Assembly (NCBI RefSeq): GCF_036588685.1
Contig: NC_086381.1
Location: 68,207,436-68,271,435 of the forward strand
Direction of reading: 5' to 3'
From: Mytilus trossulus
Lineage: Eukaryota; Mollusca; Bivalvia; Mytilida; Mytilidae
DNA: 64,000 nt
The number at the start of each line of letters is the position of its first letter. Within the stretch, counting starts at the first letter, position 1. The notes beneath the pieces are model-generated. The model made no database searches. It saw only the letters and a list, made by a program, of their open reading frames with translations, and was not told the origin of the DNA. This document shows, piece by piece, positions 1 to 12,943 of this stretch. The position numbers and the translations under genes are program-made.

Positions 1-144
1 ACGGTAAAACGTCAAAATATTTGGGTGCAGCAATAAACATAGTAACGCAATCTCAATAACCAATAAAGCAAATAACTGATTCATCAAAGAAACACAAAAT
101 ACACACAATGTAGCATATAAAGACAAAGTTGACAAGCAGTATTG

Positions 145-330
145 TTAAGTATGCCGTATATTATCACTGAACTACATGTAGTACACATTTTTGTTTAGGG
201 GTCAGCTAAACCACGGTTCCGGGTGATAGATTTTCTCGCTGTATTGAGGACCCATTGGTGACCTTTGGCTGTTATCTGCTCTTTTGTCGGGTCTGACACA
301 TTCCCCATTTCCACTTTCAATTTTAAGCAA
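145..330 (+). repeat. Dispersed repeat, copy of a Penelope-like element 3' tail
   Basis: This segment matches 18860-19055 (the 3' end of the retroelement at 16840-19060) and 53895-54080. Shared words include tatcactgaacta, tttaggggccagct, tttctcgctacattga and cattccccatttcca. A short piece recurs almost unchanged at 1381-1430. The shared 3' end suggests independently 5'-truncated insertions of one family. No coding capacity remains. Confidence 0.6.
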
Positions 331-484
331 TATGAACCAATACTTCAACATTGACCATAGCATTGACGGGAAGTGTAAATACCAAGCCACGACATATTCA
401 TGTAATGAAAAGTCGACTAAACAATAACGGTTAAAAACTTTAAAAGGAAAAAACCAGGAAAATGTTACAAGTGATAAATGCCTC

Positions 485-1335
485 GTTCACACGTACATCT
501 AATTCGAATCAATGCGAATCGATTTCGCAAATCGCATTAACACACTCTTCTTTTTTAATTCGAATTCATTCGAATTGGCTGATTCGAATTATCAAATTCT
601 CATTAGAAATATGCTTTGATTAATACGAATTAAAAGCTAACGTCGTTTGGACAGTAGAGCGAATTTGACGCACATTCCAATTCGAATTCGAATTGACGTT
701 AGAACGTGAAACGTTTCGAATGCGACGTAAACTAGCTCGAACTAGTTAATGTGATTAGAATTCGAATAACGCGTGATCTCTGCATAAGGTGGCCCAATCC
801 AAAAAAAAATCCCCCACTGAATTTTTTTTCACTTTCATGTATGTATAAATGATGCATAGTTCACACGTACATTTAATTCGAAATAATTACATTAGATGTA
901 GGTTTCATTATAATACGTTATTCTGATTGGCTAACATGTTATTCCGTAAACAATTGCATCAGACAATAACATTTATCATGCATGATGACACGAGGTCCCA
1001 CAAAAAAGTGCACAGGTGAATTAAATAAAACCGGATAAAAATCGTGTTTTCATGATTTTAGCTAAAAAAATGTAATTATAAGTATTGAATACTTCTTTTT
1101 GAAACTTTATAGGGTTGTAAAAGCGTTGACCGTGCGTACATTTTTAGAATGAAGCGCTTCCGCGCTTCATACAAAATGTACTTCGGTCAACGCTTTTACC
1201 ACCCAATAAATTTACAAAAAGAAGCATTCAATTCTTAATTGAATTCGAATGCGAATCGAGTTTGGACGAAAAACGTTTCGAATGCGAATTAAACTAATTC
1301 GAATTAGTTAGTGCGACACGAATTCCGTGTGATCG
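485..1335. repeat. TTCGAAT-rich palindromic element cluster
   Basis: Two blocks (about 485-775 and 858-1335) are dense in the palindromic words TTCGAA and GAATTC. Each block starts near GTTCACACGTACAT and ends near CGTGTGATC or CGCGTGATC, which resemble degenerate inverted termini. The second block is interrupted by the hairpin element at 1076-1240, so it looks older than that insertion. This is most likely a non-autonomous DNA transposon family; the superfamily is unknown. Confidence 0.5.
1076..1240. mobile_element. Fold-back (hairpin) MITE-like element
   Basis: Nearly the whole segment is an inverted repeat. The left arm reads taagtattgaatacttc, then gtaaaagcgttgaccg; the right arm returns cggtcaacgcttttac, then gaagcattcaattctta. 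A further small palindrome (gaagcgcttc) sits near the centre. Arms of about 65 bp with a short loop and no reading frame fit a fold-back MITE nested in the TTCGAAT-rich element. Confidence 0.65.
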
Positions 1336-2329
1336 CAAAATACCTCCTCGAAAACCATAACTCCTTCTCCCAACAAACCACTCTGCTCTTTTGTCGGGTC
1401 TGACACATTCCCCATTTCCACTTTCAATTGATCGGTGAATGAAACGGCAAACTAAAATGTATCTTTATTTGACATAGACACCTCTATGAGGGGCTTCAAT
1501 AAGGGTACATGTTTGAATAGCAAGTATAATATAGCGGATAAACAGAAACGGAAAATTCGCGTTTTGAATAAAGGATATTTCAGGATTTGTTATTTGCACT
1601 TCTGTGAGCTATCGTACGACAAAGTACAAATTATACACGGCCATGTCTAGGATAAATGGGCGTGAAGAGAATTGTCTCCTGTTCTGCACTATAAGAACTA
1701 TTGCGACAACTCTTTGAGGGGTCTGTTGGTGGCCTGTTGCAAGGCACAATGTCTGTTGATGTGTAATCTTCCTGAACATGCATGCAATATTTGTTACTGG
1801 ACAATCGATATTCGATGAAAGAAAAACATTTTGTCTCTGTCTATGTCAAGCGCTGCCATTCAAATGGATTTAGGTGCATGATTTTTTTTATTTGTTGTTA
1901 GTAGCTTTGAACTAGTTGTCAGTAACTGCGAGAACTCTTAGATCTGTACTTCGTGTCTTTTTATTGTTGGTATATACAAGTACCCGGCCCCGTCCACTCT
2001 GTCCAATCCTTTCTATCTAATCTGTGCAGTCCCCCATTTGCCAAGTAAGTCAAATGATGGACTGGAGCTGTGCCGGCGGGGATTAATTTCCCTGGTACCG
2101 CCACGGAAGCCGGATTGGTTCAGGCCAGATGAACGAAAAGCAAATGGGAACCCCCCCCCCCTTTTTTTAATTCATTGCTTCATTATTATTTTTACTTTTT
2201 TTTTATACTTTATACTCGCTTGTATATTCTTTGGTTACTTTACAAAATTACTCTTTTTCTTGCGCCCACCGGAAGCGTTGAGTATTGGTCAAGTTTGACA
2301 GATCAACGTAGAATGTAGATGTAGATGTA

Positions 2330-2700
2330 GATGTATACTATTTGTATTTGTATATCTGATTGTTTTACATTGTCAATTCGGGGCCTTTTATAGCTGACTA
2401 TGCGGTATGGGGTTTGCTCAGTGTTAAATGTCGTACAGTGGCATAGAGGATTGGTTTCTGTGTCATTTGGTCTCTTATGGAGAGTTGTCCCATATGCGAT
2501 CATACCACATCTTTTTTTTTATATTCAGTATTTGTCAATCCGGGACATTTGTAGCTGATTATGCAGTATGAGTTTTGCTCATTGTCGAAGACCTAAAGCT
2601 GTTCTAGAGTTGTTAATTTCTTTGTCATATGTTATATTTTGTGTAAGTTGTCTCATTGGCAATCATACCAACATCTTTTTTTTATACATGTATTTAGTAT
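2330..2700 (+). repeat. Two tandem copies of a common dispersed repeat (family A)
   Basis: Two copies lie at about 2330-2510 and 2530-2690. Both carry the order: low-complexity start, tttatagctgactatgc, ggtttgctcagtgtt, then ggagagttgtcccat or agttgtctcattggc, and end in accacatctttttt. Related copies occur at 7330-7485, 15360-15490, 42180-42335 (+) and 25410-25680, 52640-52890 (-). The conserved end followed by an A/T-rich tail suggests retroposed 3' ends. Confidence 0.55.
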
Positions 2701-3199
2701 TGTTAAATTTTGAACAGTGAGTTATATAATATCATTTTGTGTAAAGAAATGGACTGTCATCAATTCTTAGCTATTAAAAAATGCTTGATTTATAAATAAA
2801 TACAAATGTACTATGAATTCTTTCAACAATTGGATCAATTTGGGTGAAATGTTTATAAAGTTTAAGTCTATTGTAGAGCCTTCGAATTCTGTTGTAGAAT
2901 GTTCGCCATACTGATAGTGATCCAGTGGCAGCGTTAAATAACTTCATAAATCTTTATATTCTTGGAAGATAAAAGACCTGGATGCTTCAAACTTTGAATA
3001 TAGATGCATTATGTTATAAAGTTTTCGTCTGTCGTATGCCCTTTGTTCTTGGCCTCATTTTCATGGTTCAGCGACTACTTGAATTATTTAATGCAAAATT
3101 TTCTTGATTATCGCAAAAACAAGAACAAACACAATTACATAAATCGCAATAATTGAACTCGCATTTTTTTTTTATTCTTTCAGAAATCTCAATAACTAA

Positions 3200-3400
3200 A
3201 CTCAATGACATCATAGATACCAGGAATGGAATTGTGTATTTGCGTTAGACGTACGTTTCGTTTATAATCAGTAACGCTCTAATAAAAGGACAAATTAAGT
3301 ACAAAGTTGAAGAGCATTGATTGAGGACAAAAATTCCTAAAATTTTGCCAAATTCATCAAGGTTATCTATTCCTGAGAATGCATGCATTAATTTTTGAAT
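3200..3400 (+). repeat. Decayed copy of dispersed repeat family B
   Basis: It contains degraded forms of the family B landmarks: gataccagga, cgtttcgt, agtacaaagttgaagagcattga, caaaaattcc and ggttatctattcctg. Better copies are at 21438-21900, 32370-32875 (-) and 38450-38840. It is non-coding. Confidence 0.45.
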
Positions 3401-3708
3401 TTAAAGTAAACTAAATATCTGAATAACACTGGTTTGGCTGTACTCACCTTGGTAGAGAGACACTTTCTATCAGAATATCACTGATACGTATGTGCTTACT
3501 TTCATGACTTTGGAACCGTCGCCCATACATGTATGACGTCGACAATATACAGCGGTAACTCAAGACGTAGCTGATCCCGCGGTTTGTTCGGGGAACCAAA
3601 GTAATACGTCAAGTACAAAATGAAAGATTATAATAAAATTATATAGATTTTTTGTTCAGCTTAGCATTTTCAGTAATTTACTGTTAAGAGTACTAGTAAA
3701 CGCAGCTA

Positions 3709-4016
3709 GGCAGCAACCATTTGATTTTCTGGGGGGGGAGGGGGCTATGGTTTTTTTTGGAAAAAAAAGTTTGTTTCCAGGTTTTGGTGAAAAAAAATAT
3801 TTGTTTTGGACCCCGAGAAAAAAAAATTGTTTGTTTCACCCTCAGCTGCCACTTTGTGTAATGCTAAAATTGAAAGAAAAAAATTGTTTTCGGTTTGTCG
3901 CTAAAAAAATAGATTGTTCTTCGCCGAAGGCGAAAAAAAAGTTTGCACAGAAAAAAAAAACCATAGCCCCCCCCCCCCCCCCCCCCCTCAGAAAATCAAA
4001 TGGTTGCTGCCTTAAT
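3709..4016. mobile_element. Fold-back element with G-run and C-run arms
   Basis: The left end reads aggcagcaaccatttgattt, then tctg, a long G run and ctatggtttttt. The right end returns aaaccatag, a C run of more than 20, tcag, then aaatcaaatggttgctgcct. The interior is A/T homopolymer-rich with short repeated gaaaaaaaa...tttg words. A related but diverged end lies at 20750-20815. Open frames across it on both strands are by-products of the low-complexity sequence. Confidence 0.6.
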
Positions 4017-7000
4017 ATGAAAAAAAAGATAAACAGCGTGTAATTCAAGACGTAGCCAAACCTGCGGCTTGCTCCAAATTCTCGGTGAATCAATGTAATT
4101 CAAAAAAAGAAGAATATACTATTTGCAGGAATTTACAGTTAGAGTTAACACAGTTCATATACAAAAAATATGTCAAACAGTCAATATTCATCTTGTTATG
4201 CATATTATACAAATATGACTGATCGCTTTACCTAAGGGAAAAAGAAAAGTTTAAAATTATCTTAACCGATAACGGTCATTTTGTTCTTTCACCAGTCTCT
4301 CTCGTAACTATTTATGGTTTCGTGTTCCATGTCATTATTTCTCGGATGATTTAGAGTGGATGAAACTTAACAAAGATCAAGTAATTATAATTCCTTTTTG
4401 AGTTCTTACCATTGCTTAACAACTGCATTTAGTTTTCATAGTAAAGGAGAAGGTTCACGAAGGGTTGAAATTGGCCCTTTTTTATGTTCCGGTAATAAAA
4501 AATACAAATTTCATATAGAAATACTTGTGATAATACTATTAAGACAAAAATATACTTTCTGCCACTTTCCTTTACAATTGATGAAGTTTTGACCCCTTAA
4601 GTAATCATTATTCGTATTTAAAGGTCAATTTTGGTAATTTAAATTGTTTTTGGCATAATTAACTTTGGCCGCCACCCACGATCCAAAACGTTTTTATATT
4701 GATGAATTCTGTATAAAAATTGGAATCTTTTGGTCACAACACATTTAGGATCGTAGGTGGCGGCTAATGTGTTTCTAAAGCTTGTAGGCCTGAAAATTAT
4801 ACAAAAGCATCATATTTTGACAAAATGTCCAAAATGGGCGTACTTTGGAGAAAATTATGCACTTTTAAGGACTGATGTTTTTAGCAATAGGACTTTTGGA
4901 ATAGACCCATTTACGAACCAAATTCTGACCTTTTTGGTGTTTTATGATATAAGTACATAATTAAGGCCATTTTGTGCCATAAGTGAACCTTGTCCTTTTT
5001 TTATTATTTAATTATCGTTTTCTGGTGAAAATTTCTGAGAGAAAAAAAATATACTTTGATTTCCATCGATTCCAAACTTGTTGGATTACGATTGTTTTTT
5101 CGAACGTTTATCTAATTCTAATCTACATGTACTTAACTCTTTTATTCTACTTAAAATAAATCCCGACTTTTTTCTTTACTTTGTTAGTATTCAATAATCC
5201 GTTCAGTTAATCACTTGTTAACTGGGTTTTACATTTAGTTCTTACATGATCTTACATGTAAGTTGTGCTTAAACACCCCTTTCCTATGTAAGGGATTGAT
5301 TGGGCGTCCACAAATTATGTTGAACCTCTCCAAGTTCTTTGTGTGCTTGTACTAATATCATGAGTCTGTGTGTCATTGATCGATGTTTGTTGCTGCGTAT
5401 TATACTTGCTTTTCGTTTATTTTTTGTACATAAATCAATTGTCGTTTGAATTTTTTTATTTAACATTTGTCATACTGGATTTATTTATAGTTTGCAAAAT
5501 GCTGTATAGTGACGTGTATCTGCAAAGATCTACGTTATTTTTTCTATGCAAGTGGATATTTACCTCATTGAAAATCATACCACATCATTTGTATTTTTAA
5601 GTCATAAATATCAGAATGGCTAATTCTATGGACAGTTACTAAAACCTTTGTTTTGAAGATTTACAACATGTATAAATAAGGCTCATTAAAATCAGGATAT
5701 CAAATCACTTTTTTCTTGGTGTTTGAAACGCTGAATTCGCGTGTTTCATATTTTCGCCATTGATACTATATAAACATAAAGGCAAAAATGCGAATATTAC
5801 ATTCGTCTTTTAGCTTTGCTTTTATTATCCCTTTCATATCTTTGTATATAAACTGATACATGTACTTTAAAGAAACAAAATAAACTGTAATACTAAAACT
5901 ACTAGTATTAAGAAATGAATGTTTAGACATATTATATATAAAACATTGCATGACATCTATGCTATATAGATGAATTTAAAATCTACTTTCACTGATGATT
6001 GATCAACAGAAATTGAAAAATGATAACTTGGTAATTATAAAAATAGAATAAAACCGGAAGTGAATGCCCCATATTAGCCCATGGTTCAATACGGTTTTCC
6101 CGGTCAATACGGTTTTTTCCTATTGGACCGGTTCGAAAAGCAATATCAAAACATGATTTATATCGTCAGGACTAAGTCCTCCATATTGCACATGTTGATT
6201 TATCTGCATTAGGACTGATTTGCTCGTATCAATTGATAACCGCAGTATATCTAGGACTGGCAGTAGGAAGTCTGGATTTATAAAAACTAAACCATTAGCA
6301 GTGTATGAAAAGTGCGGATCCTAAAATATCATTTTTACTGTCTATGCCATAAATGTCTACTGTAGAATGATAAATAAACAGACGAACTTTTTTTAATTTT
6401 TGAAGAAAATCAAGAAAATTAGTTAAAATGTATATGTTCAGAAATACATATTACTAATAAAACAAAGTAAGAGATGCGAGCGGGGTTTTATCGCGCCTAA
6501 AGTCATCCAGCTGTGAAATATATACCAAAATAGGTGAATATTTAGGACATTTCACGAACAGATCGTGCAGGTGCTTTATAACTAACAGGTTAGATGTTGT
6601 TGCAGTAAAAAATATTCATTTTAATACAATTATTAAAGTTGTATAACGTAGAATATGTTTTGTCATTCAGTTTCTTCATATTTAACTAAATTCCACTATG
6701 ATGATTTCGTAATGCTAGTCATGTTTACTGTCGAATAATGATACTATTCTTTCATTTTCACTGTGGAGCGAATCATTATTATTGTATATGCGGTGCATTT
6801 TCACTGTATAATTTTATTTTATTTTATCTATTACAGCTCATTTCTTTAAGCATGTAGAGCAAGACTTTAGTTGATTTGCTTGCTTTTTTTTATTGGATAA
6901 TCATTATGATAACACCCAATTTAATTCAAATATTAAAAATACAGGTTAAACTATGCCTATTCATATTGTTTAAAAATGTCAATCTTATTTACAAAGTTTG

Positions 7001-7329
7001 TATAAACAATTATACAAACAAAGCAAGCCAACCAAAGTTTTGCTTTACATGCATTAGGAAATTAGCTGTAAAGCCTTAATTTAGCCGACTTGCTCAAACA
7101 ATAGATAAAGTAAAAGAAAGATTTGATAAAAAATAACTTACGGAGGAAAGTTTGGTTTTAAAAGACTCTAATAAATTCAATAGAAATAACATTAATTTCA
7201 AATGTATTCCATTTAGTTTCTTATAAAGCGTGTAGGGATCTTTATCCTTATTTTTTTATCCATTTCCATGACACTTCACCACTAATTACGTACATCTTGA
7301 TATAGATTGCACCTTTGTTTTCCCGTTTA

Positions 7330-7485
7330 AAAGGTTTTATACTGGACCCCTTTATAACTTGCTGTTCGGTGTGAGCCAAGACTCCATGTTGAAGACCGTA
7401 TTTTGACGTATAATGGTCTACTTTTATAAATTGTGACTCGGATGGAGAGTTGTCTCATTGTCACATACGCCATCTATATATGGCT
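7330..7485 (+). repeat. Dispersed repeat family A copy
   Basis: It carries the best-preserved family A word order: tttataacttgctgttcggt, gtgagccaagactccatgtt, gaagaccgtattttgac, then ggatggagagttgtctcatt. The same order is seen at 42195-42300 inside an intron of the 15-module gene, and in reverse at 25420-25560 and 52640-52790. Confidence 0.6.
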
Positions 7486-8986
7486 CAAAAACGAAACGAG
7501 ACGGGATAAAAAGGGATAAAAAAATCTACGCTACTTTTTTAATATATTTATAATGGGCTTAATATGAGTCAAAATAGAGTTAAATAGTGGGTCGCATTTG
7601 GGTATAAGCGTCACGCCGGATTGCCAAGTTTTTGCAAGCGTGACAGGTGAAAGTCAAATGATTGTGTAGTGAAAAACGGAAAATGAAGTCTAGCGGGACA
7701 CGGATAAAAATTAGAACTGCATAGTATAAGCGGGATACGGGAATCTGACAAAACAATAAGCTGAATACGGGAATCTGACAAAACAGTAAGCGGGATCCGG
7801 GATCAGAACCCCCCAATGAGACCCAAGAATAAGATATTTTTGTATATTCATCCTATTGTTGCAGTCATGCCTTCAAGAACAAATGTATCCGATGCATGCA
7901 TTTTTTTTTATATTTTTGGTCCCTTTTTCAATTTTGTGGGGTCCAAATTTATAGACAAAAGTCCTTTAATATAGACATTTGGAATTCGTTGACATGCTGA
8001 ATCTAACCGTGTATCTAGTTTTGGGATTTTTTTGCCTAGTTGATGAAATAGCCCACATAGAGTTCCAAAGGGTGTAAGATCAACAAAAATGAACTAAAGC
8101 ATGCATTTCGCGTACAATAACCCAAATGTGCATGGTTTTACCTCTGCGGTAGTATCCATTCGCGGATCTAGAATTTTTCATAAGTAGGGGCCCACTGACT
8201 GCCTTAGAGGGCCCGCTGCTGTCACCTTCCAGTGATTCCCTATATAAGTTAAAATCAAGTAGAAACGTAATCAGAAGAATACAATATGACATTTTGAGAA
8301 TCGCTTTTGTTACAAGTTTGAAAAGCAATATATTTGATGAAGAATGAATGAGGAGTTTGTATTTCAATTTGAAAATACATGTTTCATAAATCCTAAAGTC
8401 ATCATCTAAGTTTTCTTTTCATTTGTTGCAAGTGCATTTAACACATAATTCAACAATAAAAATTCCTCGCATCTTTGAAAATTCTACATTAATAATGACT
8501 GCACTAACAGTGATAATTCATCGCATCTATAGTTAAAATGGATCGCTTTCAAGAATCGATATGCTATATTACGATGCTTTCATAACACTTATTTGAACTT
8601 TAATGCTATGTTTGTATATTATAAAGACATATCACAATGAAAATATGTTAAAACTTAACTTAAAATCCTTTAACTTGATATTTTCAAAACGTAAACAAAT
8701 ACAGTTTTCCCATGATCCTTTATTCTACAATAGACATACCCGCATATAACAGTAAAAATGAACTAGCTGGATTCGCACTTTATATACACTGATTAGGACA
8801 TTAACGGTTTTATTGAATATAAGTTTTTTCCCGAAGCATGAGTTGAACCCATATGATTTTAAAAGTTCAGCAAAAATAGTGTACATAATTCCAATGAACT
8901 TAAAATCACGTTCATGAGACCTCATAATTAAAATTAGATTGAATCGTGAAACGTTTATCTATCTCAAAGATAAGACAGAAATCACC

Positions 8987-8995
8987 TTTTATAAG
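8987..8995 (+). promoter_or_regulatory. Possible TATA box of the 12-Cys peptide gene
   Basis: TTTTATAAG lies about 65 bp before the ATG at 9057. That would place the transcription start near 9020 and give a short 5' UTR. The context is otherwise AT-rich, so the match is suggestive only. Confidence 0.35.
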
Positions 8996-9056
8996 TGAAA
9001 CTCGTTACTAAACATTTCACATACTATCTGTTCTAATTGAGCCTATAGGATTAAAC

Positions 9057-12000
9057 ATGAAGATCGCCATAATTTTAGTTGCTTGCATGATTGGTGAGTT
9101 TAAAATAATACTCTGGTAGTTGTATGGCAATTTCTTACTATTGTCCTTACATGTATGTATAATGTATTAAATGTACTTATATTGTTTTACATGCACGTAT
9201 ATTGTATTGCATTATAGATACATGTATGCACAGACACATGTTTTCTTATCTTAAAGATATGCAAAGGTTTCGTGATTCCCTCTCACAATAATTCTGAGTT
9301 ACAATAGAAGAAGACAAATGAATGCTAAGATTCGCTTTCACAAGTTTATTGCTGAACGTTTAAATAGAAATACAAGATGTTCTCCCTTTTAATGCAAGAT
9401 TACACCACAATTGAAAGTATTATCTGTCATATTTATTAACTTCAGTCTCGCGCGTGTATACATATTCGTATTTTTCATCATTTGCTTTAACATAGGGTTT
9501 TAAAATAATATCAGCGTTTGTCTAGTGTATTTCTTATTGTAATTGGAACTTTGGAAGACGGGTCAAGTCTGCACTATATCCTGAAGCTGTTTTACGCCGT
9601 GTCTACAAGCTACTCCGTTGATGTTCACGCTTTTAAGTAATTGTCATGCTAAATTATGATCGTACATATTTTCTTTCTTTGACAAATAATTAATTTTTAC
9701 ATGTATTCCATGGTTTTCTCCATCAATTTACAGCTGTAGCGTAATCATCAGTGTTGAAGGAATTCTGCTAAAAAAACAAGATTAGTGATTTTACCCTATG
9801 TTGAAGGCCTAACTGTAAATACACTGTTCCTTTGATTTGTTTGTTTGTTGCTGTCCTTTCTTGATTGTGTATCATGGATAAATTCCGCATTACTTTTTGT
9901 ATCTTTTTTTAAATAAAAAATTCCGACATGATAAATTGTAGTCAATATATATAATCCGTTTAAAAAATCTTTAGGGAGATTGCGATGAATTTAATAAACT
10001 TCTACGTACGTACATAATTTACATTTTAGCTATCGTTGCCGGAGAGACATGTACAGGCAACTCAAACTTGAACTCTGAATGCTCACATCTCAACTGTGAT
10101 GGTGGCTGGCATTTGGCATGTGTTAACACACAATGTACATGTGTTGAAAACACAGCTCATAGTAAGTGCACGTTTTAAATCTTAATTTAGAAACTTAAGA
10201 TAAATCTAACTTTGTGATGATGAATTGTCGTAAATCAACTTTGAAAAAGACCCTGCATCATCTTCGAGTGCATCTTTATTCAACAAAAATCAAAATTAGA
10301 AGGCTATAGAAAAACCTTTCTGTATACGGGGCGCCGAATGGGACTCTTGTGGTTTTGTACTCAAAATTCAATTTTGTACGGACAAAAGTGACTTTTGTTC
10401 AACAAAAATGAGTTCAGTTTAACAAAATTTGTATCATACTACAAATTTAAAATTGTGTCATACAAAATTATCTATCAGCGGACAAAAGTCACTTTTGTCA
10501 TGACAAAATTCATTTTTGTTACACAGAATTGACTTTTGTTACCTAATTTGAAAATTGAGCGACAAAAGTCAATTTTGTATTCAAATTAGTTTAGTTTGGT
10601 TTCTGTGAACTAATTTGCATACAAAATCGACTTTTGTTACACAAAATTGACTTTTGTTACACAAAATTGACTTTTGTGAGACAAATTTTACAAAATTGAT
10701 CAATGTGATCAACAAAATTGACAAAATTGACTTTTGTGAGACAAAATTAACCAATGTGAGACAAAAATGACTTTTGTCTCAACAAAATTGACAAAATTGA
10801 ATTTTGTCTCAACAAAATTGACAAAATTGACTTTTGTGAGACAAAATTGACCAATGTGAGACAAAATTGACTTTTGTCTCAACAAAATTGAATTTTGTCT
10901 CAACAAATTGACAAAATTGAATTTTGTCTCAACAAAATTGACAAAATTGAATTTTGTCTCAACAAAATTGAATTTTGTCTCAACAAAATTGATTTTTGTC
11001 TCACGAAAGTCAATTTTGTCTCACGAAAGTCAATTTTGTCTCATAAAAGTCAATTTTGTTGTTACAAAATTGAATTTTGTCGTCACAAAAATGAATTTTG
11101 TCTCAACAAAATTAACAAAATTTACTTTTGTCACAACAAAATTGATTTTTGTCTCAACAAAAATGACAAAATTGACTTTTGTCTCAACAAAATTAACATA
11201 ATTAACTTTTGTCTCAACAAAATTGACAAAATTGATTTTTGTGTCAACAAAAATGACAAAATTTACTTTTGTCTCAACAAAATTAACAAAATTGACTTTT
11301 GTCTCAACAAAAATGACAAAATTGAATTTTGTCTCACAAAATTGAATTTTGTCTCACAAAATTGAATTTTGTCTCACAAAAGTCAATTTTGTCTCACAAA
11401 AGTCAATTTTGTCACACAAAAGTCAATTATGTCTCACAAAAGTCAATTTTGTCTCACAAAAGTTAATTTTGTCTCACAAAAGTTAATTTTGTTTCACAAA
11501 AGTTAATTTTGTTTCACAAAAGTCAATTTTGTCTCACAAAATTGAATCTTACCTCACACAATTGACTTTTGTGATTTAATTTCCATATCAGGTAACAAAA
11601 GTCAATTTTGTATGCAAATATGTTTATATTTGCATATATTTGCATACCTTTTGTCATGTCAAATATGAATTTTGTCTACAAAAATGAATTTTGTCCACAC
11701 AAATGAATTTTGTCATCACAAAATTGAAGTTCTCACAAAACAAGTCTGTAGCACATAGTTTTGTAAGACAAAAATGATTTTGTTATGACAGAATTGAATT
11801 TTGTACAAAACCACAAGAGTCCCATTCGGCGCCCCGTACTGTATGTTGAATCCGTATTTTCCGGAACTGTATTGTCTTAACCATGATTGTTGTGATGATG
11901 GCATCTATCAGTCTCTTATGGCGTTTGAATCCAAAGTCACAGGACGATAATTTGAAAGCTCTCCGTTTTATTTACATAATACTTGTCTTAAGTCCCCCAA

Positions 12001-12927
12001 ACCTAAGTCAGGTATATTACACTACGATGTAGCACAAATAAAGTGTGCAGTTCTTGGCTTTTATCTGTTGTTTTCAGTTTTAAATCACCCCAACAATATC
12101 CCATCTGAATCAATACGTTCAAAGCATACTACCAGATGAGTAGTTCAGACTATGCTTTTGAGTACCCTTGTTTCAACATTGAACTCTGAATGGTTACCAG
12201 TCTTATTATGCATCTTTTTCGATCCTAATAACAATGTTTACTTGATTGTGATAATCTACCTAATATATATTGAAATATTGAAAATACTTTGATGCTTTGG
12301 CCTTGGTGATTAGAAATTCACAGAATTCTTAGGCGCCAAAACGATGAAGTTCGATAACTGTCTTTCAATGACTATAATAGTAAACGAAATTGATACCATA
12401 ACTCATAAACGTAATGGGAATGCATGCACCTACTCAAATAAATATATTCATATGGCGTTTGAATTATTCATATGGCGTTTGATTGAATAATTTGTTATGG
12501 TTAATAAAACGGTCCAGTTAATAGATTTGTATGATAATGAGATTCAGACAAATAATTTTCCATGTTATTTCTGATACTAAAATAACAAGTAGCTTACAAC
12601 ATCGACCTGACCCACATTACTCGGTATGGTAGCAGAATGTTTTAGCAAATAGAGAGTAAAATATCAAACAAACGAGGTTCTTCAAAATGGCTTCTTTACT
12701 CTTATCCAGGGTCATTCATAAAATGAAATATTGACATGCATGTAATACATGTATATATAAGAATTGTAATTTAGTTAGAAATTGTGTATTTAAATGATTA
12801 CTTAAATGCTATATTTATTATTTTAGCTTGTACCTCAAAGGCTGAATGTGATGCCGTGACATCCTGGGACTGCCCCAATCGTCGTCGTCATTGTGTCGAT
12901 GGCACATGCAGATGTACCAGATTTTAA
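9057..12927 (+). CDS. Secreted 12-cysteine peptide, Cvsi-like protease-inhibitor type (three exons)
   Basis: Exons are 9057-9093, 10030-10161 and 12827-12927, with donors GTGAGT and GTAAGT, acceptors TTTTAGC, and phase 1 at both junctions. The product is 89 residues. Residues 1-17 form a signal peptide (MKIAIILVACMIAIVAG), followed by two six-Cys modules, one per exon. Each module ends in C-x4-C-x-C (NTQCTC; DGTCRC). Module 1 is C-x9-C-x4-C-x7-C-x4-C-x-C and module 2 is C-x5-C-x7-C-x6-C-x4-C-x-C. Two such modules with 12 cysteines resemble the oyster Cvsi serine-protease inhibitors (MEROPS I84); this rests on architecture and remembered family shape. The product is probably extracellular, with a defence or protease-control role inferred. 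Alternatives are an antimicrobial or other disulfide-rich peptide. An AATAAA lies 11 nt after the stop. The exon structure is secure; the function is less so. Confidence 0.8.
10320..11843. mobile_element. 1.5-kb inverted-repeat element with 5-bp target duplication and internal minisatellite
   Basis: The left terminus at 10325 reads TACGGGGCGCCGAATGGGAC and continues ctcttgtggttttgtac. The right terminus, ending at 11838, is its exact reverse complement for at least 37 bp. CTGTA flanks both ends (10320-10324 and 11839-11843), as expected for a target-site duplication. The interior is built from variants of ttttgtctcaacaaaattga. In the left half they read ttgtgagacaaa and in the right half ttgtctcacaaa, so the whole element can fold on itself. 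It lies in intron 2 of the 12-Cys gene. The long open frames inside (Lys/Asn/Phe/Cys repeats) come from the minisatellite and are not genes. No transposase is present. Confidence 0.8.
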
Positions 12928-12937
12928 TTGTACTTGT

Positions 12938-12943
12938 AATAAA
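12938..12943 (+). terminator. Polyadenylation signal of the 12-Cys peptide gene
   Basis: A canonical AATAAA lies 11 nt after the TAA at 12925-12927, implying a very short 3' UTR. A second AATAAA at about 13073 could serve as an alternative. Confidence 0.5.

Larger units (their letters stand above)
1..9056. other. Gene-poor, repeat-rich stretch
   Basis: I see no convincing gene here. Open frames are short, AT-rich and lack splice partners or family resemblance. The stretch holds dispersed repeats, TTCGAAT-rich palindromic DNA, a poly-C/poly-G hairpin element and fold-back elements, listed separately. A GC-richer patch at about 1985-2150 (ending in a C run) reads like part of an old element, but I do not recognise it. 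About 4020-7300 and 8380-8980 show nothing beyond AT-rich sequence and weak repeat traces, for example 5470-5590. Confidence 0.6.

Noticed and set aside
3747-4093. Lys/Phe/Pro-rich and Gly-run frames on both strands
   Set aside because: Produced by homopolymer runs inside the hairpin element at 3709-4016.
10709-11365. Open frames of 65-156 codons rich in KIDKIEFCLNK-type repeats
   Set aside because: They lie in the minisatellite interior of the inverted-repeat element, occur in several frames and on both strands, and only reflect the repeat unit.
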